Shown here: in pieces, positions 15,802 to 22,905 of the stretch
How the letters are laid out: every line of letters begins with the position of its first letter
How positions within the stretch are numbered: the stretch's first letter is position 1
Assembly: GCA_001915575.1 (NCBI GenBank)
Contig: MNQT01000024.1
Coordinates: 1 to 64,000, forward strand
DNA length: 64,000 bases
Source: Bacteroides sp. CAG:1060_57_27
GTDB lineage: Bacteria > Bacteroidota > Bacteroidia > Bacteroidales > UBA932
Reading direction: 5' to 3'
The notes under the pieces: model-generated
The model's input: the letters and a program-made list of their open reading frames with translations, nothing else
What the model was told of the DNA's origin: nothing
The model's database searches: none
Program-made: the position numbers and the translations under genes

Positions 15802-16299
15802 ATGACAGACATGCATACAGACAAGAGGCTTTCGGAGCTCGGGCGCATAGTCGAGAGCCAGCAGGACAGGTTGTTCCGCTTCGCGTACATGCGCGTCGGG
15901 AACCGTCCGGACGCGGAAGACATAGTGCAGGACGTGTTCCTCAGGCTGTTCCGCTCCGGAGAGCGCCTTTCGCATGTGCGCAGCCTCGGGCACTACCTGC
16001 TCCGATGCGTGGACAACGGCTGCCGGGACTATTTCCGCCGCAGGAGCTGCGGTCTCCTTCCGGAGAGTGCCGCCGGGCAGGAAGCGGAGCCGGAAGACAG
16101 GCCGATGCACGAGGAATACCTCAGGATAACGGCCCTGCTTTCAAGCATACCCGAAGAACAGGCCGAGGTCGTGCGACTCAAGTGCGTGGACGGGCTGAAG
16201 TTCCGCGAGATTGCAGCGCTGCTCGGGATTCCGCTCGCCACGGCAAAGTCCCGCTACCGTTACGGTATCGGGCATATCAGAGACAATATGGACATTTAA
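15802..16299 (+). CDS. ECF-type RNA polymerase sigma factor (second of divergent pair)
   Basis: 165 residues from MTDMHTDKRLSELGRIVESQ; an alternative ATG is three codons downstream. Region 2: RLFRFAYMRVGNRPDAEDIVQDVFLRLF; region 4: SIPEEQAEVVRLKCVDGLKFREIAALLGIPLATAKSRYRYG. The next gene, 15 nt downstream, looks like its membrane-bound anti-sigma partner. No housekeeping -7 box is visible upstream, but two palindromes are, so autoregulation through its own promoter is possible. The in-frame extension to 15724 is Arg/Lys-rich and is rejected. Confidence 0.9.
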   Translation: MTDMHTDKRLSELGRIVESQQDRLFRFAYMRVGNRPDAEDIVQDVFLRLFRSGERLSHVRSLGHYLLRCVDNGCRDYFRRRSCGLLPESAAGQEAEPEDRPMHEEYLRITALLSSIPEEQAEVVRLKCVDGLKFREIAALLGIPLATAKSRYRYGIGHIRDNMDI

Positions 16300-16314
16300 A
16301 AAGAGAAAAAAGCC

Positions 16315-17544
16315 ATGAAAAAGAATAACTTTTCCGAAATTGAACGCTTGCTTGCACCGAGGTGTGCTTTCCATGCGTCGCGCCATTTCGCGCGCAGGGT
16401 CATGGACTCCGCAGCCGGGCTTTCCGGGACCGTTCCCGTCGGCGATGCGGACACCGTGCGCCGCATGCGTCCCTGGAGTATGGCGGCCGCCGGCCTTGCC
16501 GCAGCGCTTGTGTTATTCGGGGCCGTCGCAGTGACAAGGCCCGGACCGATACCGGCCATGGCGGCGGAGAGCCTGTTCGCCAAGGCGTCCGACTACTTCG
16601 CCCATACCGACGGCTATACCCTCAGGTTCGAGGTCAGGACAAGACAGTACGACAATTTCTCCTATACCAATCCTGCTCTCGGCTTCGTGGAGCATGTCAT
16701 GGCTGTCGGGGAGGACGGAAGGTGGCGCCTCGACAAGGAAGGCAGGAGTGCCGCGTTCGACGGGCAGGATGTCCGGGTATGGTTCCCCGCCCAGGGATGG
16801 GGGTGGAAGATGGATGCCGGGAGCGCGGCAGGCGTGCTGGAACAGTTCGCCCCGCTGCGCGACATAGGGGGGATGATGAATTTCCTCGAGCAGTATGCAG
16901 CCGCCCGTGACGATGTGCGCTTCACGCGCAGGGACAGGGACGGCGAGGTCGTGCTTACGCTCAGGGCTCCTGCACTCGGGGATTTCTCTAACGCCTATTC
17001 GCGCAATTCTTCGATCGAGGAGAGCCGTACGCGCCAGACCTATGTCTTCAGTTCCGATGACGGAAGGCTGCTGTCGGCCGAAATCGATGCGATGCTGCTC
17101 GGGGTGCTGCCGAGGACCATACTGAGGCTCGAGGCGATAGACTATGATGCCGTAATCGCGCAGTCCGACATGGAAGTTCCCACGGGCTTCGAATGGATAG
17201 ACGATACCTCCGAGGGACTTTCGCGGCTGGCGGAGAGCCTGCCGGTCGGAGACTACAGCGGCATAGCCGCCGACGAAGCCGTGCGCAGGATGTTCTCTGC
17301 AATGGCGTCATGGGACGAGCGCAGTCTCGGAGTGATCCTCAGGAGCCGTCCCCTGCGTACGCTCGAGGAGAAATGGTCCGGCTGCGAGCTGCTTGAATGC
17401 GGCAGGCCTTTCACATCCGGACAGTATGCCGGCGTGTTCGTGCCCTGCAAGGTAAGGTTTGCCGACGGGAAGACCGGAAGGCTCAAACTGGCCCTGAGGA
17501 ACGACGACGGGCTCGGGGCATGGAAGGTCGACGGAGGCCTGTGA
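16315..17544 (+). CDS. Membrane-anchored protein in ECF operon, putative anti-sigma factor with periplasmic domain
   Basis: 409 residues. A short cytoplasmic part (1-52), one transmembrane helix (about 53-73, SMAAAGLAAALVLFGAVAV), then a large periplasmic region. The early periplasmic part (about 82-235: SLFAKASDYFAHTDGYTLRFEVRTR...) resembles the LolA/MucB-like lipid-binding fold used by several anti-sigma partners; this is judged by eye only. No zinc-finger ZAS motif (HxxxCxxC) is seen. Position directly after the sigma gene is the main reason for the call. It is convergent with the MFS gene 12 nt away. Confidence 0.65.
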   Translation: MKKNNFSEIERLLAPRCAFHASRHFARRVMDSAAGLSGTVPVGDADTVRRMRPWSMAAAGLAAALVLFGAVAVTRPGPIPAMAAESLFAKASDYFAHTDGYTLRFEVRTRQYDNFSYTNPALGFVEHVMAVGEDGRWRLDKEGRSAAFDGQDVRVWFPAQGWGWKMDAGSAAGVLEQFAPLRDIGGMMNFLEQYAAARDDVRFTRRDRDGEVVLTLRAPALGDFSNAYSRNSSIEESRTRQTYVFSSDDGRLLSAEIDAMLLGVLPRTILRLEAIDYDAVIAQSDMEVPTGFEWIDDTSEGLSRLAESLPVGDYSGIAADEAVRRMFSAMASWDERSLGVILRSRPLRTLEEKWSGCELLECGRPFTSGQYAGVFVPCKVRFADGKTGRLKLALRNDDGLGAWKVDGGL

Positions 17545-17556
17545 CGGACTCCGTGC

Positions 17557-18750
17557 CTACGCCCTGTCCCTGAGGTTCGGCAGGAAGACAGTGGCAAGAC
17601 CTATCAGCGGAGACCAGGCCACTATCCTGTATACCAGTTCGATGCCGTGCGCGTCAATCATGTTGCCGAGCACGGCTGCCACTATTCCGCCTATGCCGAA
17701 CGCGAAACCGAAGAACAGTCCCGAAACCATGCCCAGCTTGTTGGGCAGGAGTTCCTGGGCGTAGAGCAGTATCGCCGGGAAGGCCGAGGAGAGTATGAAG
17801 CCCGAGCAGAAGCTCATCACAACGGTGGCGGCGAGCCCGGTGTGCGGCATCGCGAGACTGAAAGGCGCAGTGCCGACTATCGACAGCAGTATCACATACT
17901 TGCGGCCTATCCTGTCTCCTACGGGGCCGCCGACGAGCGTTCCGGCTGCTGTCGCGAACAGGAAGACGAACAGGAATACCTGCGAGAGCTGCACGCTGAC
18001 CCCGAACTTCTCTATGAGATAGAAGGTATAGTAGTTCTTCAGGCTCTCGAGGTAGATGTATTTCGAGATTATCAGCACGCAGATGAGCCCTATCACGGCT
18101 ATGGTGGCACCGAGTCCGAGCGGGCGGGGCCTGAACACGCTTGCCCTTGCGTTATGTCCGTGGGTATCGAGATAGCGGTTGTACCAGCGGCTGATATATG
18201 CGGTCACGGCGTATGAAACGGCCGAGAGAATCACGAACCACAGGAAGTGGCTGCGTCCGTAGGGGACTACGGTTATCGCTATTATGAGCGGTCCCACCGC
18301 TCCTCCGAAGTTCCCTCCGACCTGGAATATCGACTGCGCGAGGCCGCGTTTCCCTCCTGAGGCGAGCGAAGTTATGCGCGAGGCCTCCGGGTGTATTATG
18401 GACGAGCCTATGCCTATCGTGAACACGGCGAGATAGATGCCTGCGAGGTTCGGAGCCAGCGCGAGGCAGACTATGCCTATCAGCGTGAAGGTGGTCGCTA
18501 TCTCCAGGCTGCCCTTGAAGGGACGCCTGTCGAACACCATGCCCACGAGAGGCTGGAATATCGACGCCGCAATCTGGTAGACGAAGGTGATCGAGCCTAT
18601 CTGCGCGAAGCTTAGCCCGAGGTCGTCTTTTATTATCGGATACGCCGAGGTGACCGTGGTCTGCAGCAGGTCGTTGAGGAAATGTGCTGCGCTCAGCGCC
18701 ACGAGCACCGATATCGCCGTTGTGGAAATCTTCTTGCTCTCTGTATTCAT
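17557..18750 (-). CDS. MFS transporter, Fsr (fosmidomycin resistance)-like
   Basis: 397 residues with about 12 membrane helices. It resembles the Fsr/YfcJ-type branch of the major facilitator superfamily: an N-terminal SAAHFLNDLLQTTVTSAYPIIK segment, SIIHPEASRI, and loop GDRIGRKYVI between helices 8 and 9. Such proteins export drugs or sugar derivatives with protons; substrate unknown. The start at 18750 was chosen because the -7 box (18758-18765) lies only 7 nt upstream, so the mRNA would be leaderless; the longer frame from 18801 would begin upstream of the promoter. Confidence 0.87.
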   Translation of the reverse strand: MNTESKKISTTAISVLVALSAAHFLNDLLQTTVTSAYPIIKDDLGLSFAQIGSITFVYQIAASIFQPLVGMVFDRRPFKGSLEIATTFTLIGIVCLALAPNLAGIYLAVFTIGIGSSIIHPEASRITSLASGGKRGLAQSIFQVGGNFGGAVGPLIIAITVVPYGRSHFLWFVILSAVSYAVTAYISRWYNRYLDTHGHNARASVFRPRPLGLGATIAVIGLICVLIISKYIYLESLKNYYTFYLIEKFGVSVQLSQVFLFVFLFATAAGTLVGGPVGDRIGRKYVILLSIVGTAPFSLAMPHTGLAATVVMSFCSGFILSSAFPAILLYAQELLPNKLGMVSGLFFGFAFGIGGIVAAVLGNMIDAHGIELVYRIVAWSPLIGLATVFLPNLRDRA

Positions 18751-18757
18751 CGGGGCG

Positions 18758-18765
18758 CAAAAATA
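18758..18765 (-). promoter_or_regulatory. -7 box of MFS gene (leaderless)
   Basis: Minus-strand TATTTTTG; only 7 nt separate its G from the ATG, so transcription should start at or next to the start codon. Confidence 0.6.
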
Positions 18766-18790
18766 CTCAAAAATCCCGGAAGAAAAACAG

Positions 18791-18815
18791 TATCTTTGCA
18801 ATCAGGTTATATTTG
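18791..18815 (+). promoter_or_regulatory. Tandem -7 boxes before RhuM-type gene
   Basis: TATCTTTG (18791-18798) and TATATTTG (18808-18815) both match TAnnTTTG, 28 and 11 nt before the ATG at 18827. The second would give a near-leaderless mRNA. Confidence 0.55.
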
Positions 18816-18826
18816 AAAAAGATACT

Positions 18827-19672
18827 ATGGAAAACGAAGGAGAAATCATTTTGTACCAGCCCGACAATGAGGTGAAGCTTGAGGTCCGACTCGAAAACGA
18901 TACCGTATGGTTGACACAGGGGCAGATAACAGAACTGTTCAAACGGGAAAGGACAGTTATAACCAAGCATATAAATAATATCTTCAGGGAGAAGGAATTG
19001 AGCGAAGACGGCAATGTGCATTTTTTGCACATTGCAGGTTCGGACAAGCCGGTAAAGGTGTATAGCCTCGATGTCATCATATCTGTAGGATACCGTGTAA
19101 AGAGTTCGCGCGGTACACAATTCCGTATATGGGCGAACAAAGTCCTTAAAGAATATATGCTTAGAGGCTATGCATACAATAAGTATTGTCTGCATCTTGA
19201 ATCCAGATTAAGCGAGCATGACAGACAGCTCAAGAGCCTTTCCGATAAGGTGGATTTTTTTGTACGGACATCGTTACCGCCCCTAGAGGGCGTATTCTAT
19301 GATGGCCAGATATTCGATGCATACAAGTTCGCCGTCGATTTGATCCACTCTGCCAGAAAGCCTATTATATTGATTGATAATTATATAGATGAATCGGTGC
19401 TGTTGATGCTCAGTAAAAGGAATGCAGAAGTCAAGGCTGATATCTATACGCAATCGATAAGCCGCCAGATGCAATTGGATTTAGAGAGATACAATGACCA
19501 ATATGCACATATAGATATGCATGTCTATAAGAAGAGCCATGACAGGTTTTTGATTATCGATGATGCGGATGTCTATCATATAGGGGCGTCATTGAAAGAC
19601 TTGGGCAAGAAACTTTTTGCTTTTTCCAGGCTCGGCATTCCTGCGCCGGCTATTACGGACCTTTTAAAATAG
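18827..19672 (+). CDS. RhuM-family protein with PLD-like half-site
   Basis: 281 residues. The N-terminal part (about 8-120: VWLTQGQITELFKRERTVITKHINNIFREKEL... SVGYRVKSSRGTQFRIWANKVLKEYMLRGYA) is the RhuM/virulence-associated family, a helix-turn-helix-like DNA-binding module near ORF6N/KilA-N proteins. The C-terminal part has PIILIDNYIDESVLLML and H238-x-R240-x4-D245 followed by GASLKDLG, the spacing of a phospholipase-D/nuclease HKD motif with Arg for Lys. The gene is clearly AT-richer than its neighbours, which suggests horizontal acquisition. In-frame sequence upstream to 18587 lies in the divergent MFS gene and is rejected. It could be an antiphage effector or regulator; no partner gene is present. 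Confidence 0.8.
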   Translation: MENEGEIILYQPDNEVKLEVRLENDTVWLTQGQITELFKRERTVITKHINNIFREKELSEDGNVHFLHIAGSDKPVKVYSLDVIISVGYRVKSSRGTQFRIWANKVLKEYMLRGYAYNKYCLHLESRLSEHDRQLKSLSDKVDFFVRTSLPPLEGVFYDGQIFDAYKFAVDLIHSARKPIILIDNYIDESVLLMLSKRNAEVKADIYTQSISRQMQLDLERYNDQYAHIDMHVYKKSHDRFLIIDDADVYHIGASLKDLGKKLFAFSRLGIPAPAITDLLK

Positions 19673-19678
19673 ATAGTT

Positions 19679-20395
19679 ATGAACATATTATATTCTTCGA
19701 TGCTTGCCGAGCGAAATCCGGAGCAGGTTCCGGGACTTGCGCGTTTCTTCAAGACCGGCCCGGGAGAGTACGGGGAGGGAGACAGGTTCCTCGGGATCAA
19801 GGTTCCTGTCACGAGGAAGGTCGTTGCCGCATGCTGGAGGTATGTGGATTTCCCGGAACTCGAGGAGTGCGTATCGTCGGAATATCATGAGATGCGCCTC
19901 GCCGCGCTGCTCGCACTGGTGCAGAAGTTCTCCCGTGCGAAAGGCGATATCGTGCTGCAGGAACGCTGCATCGGCTTCTATCTGTCGCACCTGCGCCATG
20001 TCAACAACTGGGATCTCGTGGACCTGAGCTGTTACGAACTGCTCGGTGCATGGCTGCTGGACAAGGACAGGAGCCTGCTTTACGATATGGCGGACAGGGG
20101 AGAGACGCTCTGGGAGCAGCGCATCGGCATGGTCAGCACGATGAAGTTCATAAGGAACGGGGAACTGGACGACAGCTATGCGATTGCCGATATTTTCCTT
20201 TCGAAGCCCGCGCCTCTGCACGACCTGCTCCAGAAGGCCGCAGGCTGGCTGTTGCGGGAGGCCGGAAAGCGTGACGCCCGGCGCCTGACGCTCTGGCTCG
20301 GGCCGCGCTGCGCCACTATGCCCCGCACCATGCTGCGCTACGCGGTGGAACGCCTCGACGAGACGACCCGGCGCAGTCTTATGACGGCGAAGTAG
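19679..20395 (+). CDS. DNA alkylation repair protein, AlkD family
   Basis: 238 residues, usual for AlkD/DUF-type ALK proteins. A helical HEAT-repeat DNA glycosylase that removes cationic N3- or N7-alkylated bases without base flipping. Family markers: FLGIKVPVTRKV near residue 40, and VNNWDLVDLSC, which includes the catalytic Asp of the WDLVD motif. It starts 6 nt after the AT-rich RhuM-type gene, so it may be read from that promoter, although its own base composition is host-like. Its 3' end overlaps the convergent permease gene by 17 nt. Confidence 0.9.
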   Translation: MNILYSSMLAERNPEQVPGLARFFKTGPGEYGEGDRFLGIKVPVTRKVVAACWRYVDFPELEECVSSEYHEMRLAALLALVQKFSRAKGDIVLQERCIGFYLSHLRHVNNWDLVDLSCYELLGAWLLDKDRSLLYDMADRGETLWEQRIGMVSTMKFIRNGELDDSYAIADIFLSKPAPLHDLLQKAAGWLLREAGKRDARRLTLWLGPRCATMPRTMLRYAVERLDETTRRSLMTAK

Positions 20396-21647
20396 CCTGC
20401 CGGCCGCCCGGCACTTCCGGTGCTTTCGGTGCTTCCAGTGCTTCGGGTGCTTCCAGTGCTTCCGCTGTTTCCGGTTCCGGTGCGGTGGCTGTCACCGGTA
20501 CGCTTGCCGCCGTTCCGGGAGCGGCTGTCTGAGCAGAGTCTGTTGGCTTCCCGGGAGCGTTTGCCTGCGCAGCGGCTGCCGGCTTCCCTGAGGCAGGGGA
20601 TTCTGCCGCGGACTGACTGCCGCCTTCCCCGTCGGGTCCGTCATCGGAGAGGTACTCCTTGCGGAACATGTCCACGAACAGCAGGAACAGCGACACGAGC
20701 AGGGGTCCGAAGATTATTCCGATGAATCCGAACAGCGAAAGACCGAGGAACACTCCGAATATGGTTATAAGCGGGTGCGTGTCCGCCATCTTCTTCTGGA
20801 GTATGAAGCGCAACAGGTTGTCGCTCTGCGAGATGAATATGGCGCTGAAGACCAGCAGCCCTATGGCCTGCCCCCACTGCCCGAGCACCATGAAGTAGAT
20901 TCCGAGCGGCACCCATACCACCATGGTCCCCACGATGGGCACTATCGAGCAGAATCCCGTGGCGATTGCCGCGAGACCGGCGTTCGGCACGTCGAATATC
21001 ATATAGCCGATGAACGCTATGATACCCTGGAGCGTGGCTACCATAGGTATGCCTATGGCGTTGGACTTCACCATCTTGTTGACCTTCTCCATGGTCTCCC
21101 GCTTGTTTATGTTCTTCATCGGGATTATGGACGCGAGGTACTGCTCCATTTTCCGTCCTCCGTTGAGCAGGAAGAACAGCAGCAGCACCGCGACGAGCAG
21201 GTTGACGAAGAAGTTGCCTATGCCGCCGAGCACGGACTGGCCGAGGGCGGTGAGCTTGCCCGCGACGAAGCTTATGGTCTGCTGCGAGACTATGTCTATC
21301 CCGAACCTCTTCTCTATTATGTCGAACATCTGCTGGGCGGGGGCGATAATCTCTCCCACATTCCATTCGGCCTGCTGTATCCGGCTTACTATGAACCAGA
21401 TGATGAGCGTCAGGGGGACCGCGATGAAGAGTATCACGGCGAGTACCATGATTACCGTGGCCAGCGTGGGCCTGCGGAGCCTCTCGGCCAGACGGAAGGT
21501 GGGCCTGCGGAGCAGGATATAGAGGGTCAGTGCCGACAGTATGCCTCCGAAGAACGGGCGGGCCTGACGGAACAGGATGATTCCGAGGCCGACTATGAGT
21601 GCGACCAGGGTTATCTTGAAGATCCTTTCCCTGCTGTTGTTTGCCAT
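20379..21647 (-). CDS. AI-2E family (PerM-type) permease
   Basis: 422 residues. An integral membrane protein of the AI-2 exporter/PerM superfamily with about 7-8 helices between residues 10 and 340: IVGLGIILFRQARPFFGG at the start and the family-typical PLGIYFMVLGQWGQAIGLLVF and LGLSLFGFIGIIFGPLL near the end of the core. Members include YdgG/TqsA and Na+/H+ antiporters, so the substrate cannot be assigned. The last about 75 residues are an Ala/Pro/Glu-rich repeat-like tail (EALEAPEALEAPKAPE), probably disordered and cytoplasmic, not typical of the family. It lies 6 nt after xpt and forms an operon with it. Confidence 0.85.
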   Translation of the reverse strand: MANNSRERIFKITLVALIVGLGIILFRQARPFFGGILSALTLYILLRRPTFRLAERLRRPTLATVIMVLAVILFIAVPLTLIIWFIVSRIQQAEWNVGEIIAPAQQMFDIIEKRFGIDIVSQQTISFVAGKLTALGQSVLGGIGNFFVNLLVAVLLLFFLLNGGRKMEQYLASIIPMKNINKRETMEKVNKMVKSNAIGIPMVATLQGIIAFIGYMIFDVPNAGLAAIATGFCSIVPIVGTMVVWVPLGIYFMVLGQWGQAIGLLVFSAIFISQSDNLLRFILQKKMADTHPLITIFGVFLGLSLFGFIGIIFGPLLVSLFLLFVDMFRKEYLSDDGPDGEGGSQSAAESPASGKPAAAAQANAPGKPTDSAQTAAPGTAASVPVTATAPEPETAEALEAPEALEAPKAPEVPGGRQATSPS

Positions 21648-21653
21648 ATCGGA

Positions 21654-22220
21654 TTATTTGAACTTTATCTCGCGGCCGTCGAGACTTTCTATCACGGCGA
21701 GCGACTCTACCCTGATGCCGGCCTGCACCGGGATGTCCCTGCCGTGCTGGAACGCCTTCTCGATGATGAAGCCCATGCCGGAGATTTCGGCACCCGCCTT
21801 GCGTGCGAGCTCGATTATCCCCTTCGCGGCGTTGCCGTTGGCAAGGAAGTCGTCTATGAACAGGATCCTGTCGTCCTTCCCGAGGTAGTCGGCGCACACG
21901 CAGATGTCGTAGTCCCTGTCCTTCGTGAACGAATGGACCCTGGATGTCAGCATGTTTTCCATGGTGCTGGGCTTCTGCTTCTTGGCGAACACGACGGGAA
22001 GCCTCATCATGTAGCCGGTCATTATTGCCGGAGCGATGCCGCTGGCCTCTATGGTAAGTACCTTGTTCGCGTCGCAGAGGGAGAACCTCCGGGCGAACTC
22101 TCCGGCTATTTCCTCCATAAGGACGGGGTCTATCTGATGATTGATGAAGCTGTCGACCTTGAGAATGCCTCCTTCGAGGCACTTTCCGTCGCGAAGTATG
22201 CGTTGCTTGAGCAGTTCCAT
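21654..22220 (-). CDS. xpt: Xanthine phosphoribosyltransferase
   Basis: 188 residues. It salvages xanthine to XMP using PRPP. The PRPP-binding loop [13 protein letters not shown] and the N-terminal [29 protein letters not shown] pattern are typical of the Bacillus-type Xpt subfamily. It is followed 6 nt later by the AI-2E-type permease gene, as often seen for purine salvage next to membrane carriers. A strong hairpin (22237-22270) lies 17 nt upstream of its start, between it and tRNA-Asp; no separate -7 box is seen, so it may depend on readthrough from the tRNA promoter. There is no room for a purine riboswitch. Confidence 0.93.
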   Translation of the reverse strand: MELLKQRILRDGKCLEGGILKVDSFINHQIDPVLMEEIAGEFARRFSLCDANKVLTIEASGIAPAIMTGYMMRLPVVFAKKQKPSTMENMLTSRVHSFTKDRDYDICVCADYLGKDDRILFIDDFLANGNAAKGIIELARKAGAEISGMGFIIEKAFQHGRDIPVQAGIRVESLAVIESLDGREIKFK

Positions 22221-22236
22221 GGCAATGTCTTAACGA

Positions 22237-22270
22237 CAAACCCCTCACAGAACACTCTGCGAGGGGTTTG
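22237..22270 (-). terminator. 14-bp hairpin between tRNA-Asp and xpt
   Basis: On the minus strand CAAACCCCTCGCAG pairs with CTGTGAGGGGTTTG around loop AGTGTT, one G-U pair. It begins 3 nt after the tRNA 3' end. There is no T-run, so it may be a processing or attenuation structure rather than a simple terminator. Confidence 0.6.
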
Positions 22271-22273
22271 CTG

Positions 22274-22347
22274 CGGTGCGGAAGGGACTCGAACCCTCGA
22301 CCTCCGGCGTGACAGGCCGGCATTCTAACCAGCTGAACTACCGCACC
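22274..22347 (-). tRNA. tRNA-Asp (GTC)
   Basis: Minus-strand cloverleaf of 74 nt: acceptor GGTGCGG pairs with CCGCACC, D-arm GTTCAGCTGGTTAGAAT, anticodon loop CTGTCAC (anticodon GTC), variable AGGTC, T-arm GAGGGTTCGAGTCCCTT, discriminator G. The CCA end is not encoded (GCA follows). G-C-rich anticodon stem GCCGG/CCGGC. Own promoter at 22388-22417. Confidence 0.95.
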
Positions 22348-22387
22348 AGGATTGCAATTGCTGGTTGCTTCCATTCGAAAGCGGATG

Positions 22388-22417
22388 CAAATATAGGCAT
22401 TATTCGTGAATTTGCAA
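22388..22417 (-). promoter_or_regulatory. Promoter of tRNA-Asp
   Basis: Minus-strand TTG (22415-22417), 19-nt spacer, TATATTTG (22388-22395). The tRNA 5' end lies 40 nt downstream of the -7 box. Between this promoter and the structured repeat at 22579 I see no gene. Confidence 0.7.
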
Positions 22418-22578
22418 GGGCTTCCTCGAATTTTTTAGAGATTACCCGAAGATTGCCGGCGATGTCTGGAGTCTGCGCCGCTGCATGCCCTTCCCGAGCC
22501 GAACACTTGGGCTGTTTCCCGCACCGGTTGACAGGCAGATCAGTGCTTAAAGTTCGCAGATGCGGCTGGTGGAATCTC

Positions 22579-22731
22579 TTCGGGCAAAACATCCGCCACA
22601 CTGGCAGGTCCTCCAAGCACTTGAGAGGCATCCCGATGAGGCCGGTGTCCTAAAATTGGGCACACCGGCACCGGTCACTTGCCTCTCATGCGGCCACAGA
22701 CAGTGCCATCGTGGCGGATGTTTTGCCCGAA
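22579..22731. repeat. 153-bp nested inverted-repeat structure
   Basis: Outer arms of 21 nt (22579-22599 and 22711-22731) are perfect inverse complements. Nested inside are TGAGAGGCA (22622-22630) with TGCCTCTCA (22680-22688) and a central hairpin GCCGGTGT (22641-22648) with ACACCGGC (22662-22669). The whole could fold into one long branched rod. ORFs across it are short and lack a promoter. It could be a MITE-like element or a structured RNA; I see no target-site duplication. Confidence 0.75.
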
Positions 22732-22837
22732 CTGTCCTGATGCCGCACAGACAGTTTCCCTGGCACCGGGCAGGCAGTCGTCCGTAGCTGCGCTGGGTTG
22801 TCCGGGCGTTGCACGGTGCTGTCCTGATGCTGCACAG
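22732..22837 (+). repeat. Direct repeat of 19 nt, 87 nt apart
   Basis: CTGTCCTGATGCCGCACAG (22732-22750) recurs as CTGTCCTGATGCTGCACAG (22819-22837), 18 of 19 identical. The first copy touches the outer arm of the 153-bp inverted repeat; the second lies just before the promoter of the polysaccharide operon. Confidence 0.65.
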
Positions 22838-22848
22838 GCTGCGTCCTG

Positions 22849-22879
22849 TTGCATAGAAGTGCTAATAATGTTATATTTG
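22849..22879 (+). promoter_or_regulatory. Promoter of exopolysaccharide operon
   Basis: TTG (22849-22851), 20-nt spacer, TATATTTG (22872-22879), 26 nt before the start codon at 22906. Confidence 0.7.
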
Positions 22880-22905
22880 CAATCTGTATTTGCAATATTA
22901 GAGAT

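Noticed and set aside
22221..22273. Purine riboswitch before xpt
   Set aside because: Only 53 nt between tRNA-Asp and the xpt start, nearly all used by one simple hairpin; no three-way junction.
20775..22328. 517-codon plus-strand ORF opposite the AI-2E permease and xpt
   Set aside because: Antisense to two recognised genes; the translation is His/Asp/Glu/Gly-rich with no domain, typical of mirror frames in GC-rich DNA.
22338..22631. 97-codon minus-strand ORF upstream of tRNA-Asp
   Set aside because: It runs through the tRNA promoter and half of the inverted-repeat structure; no domain and no promoter.
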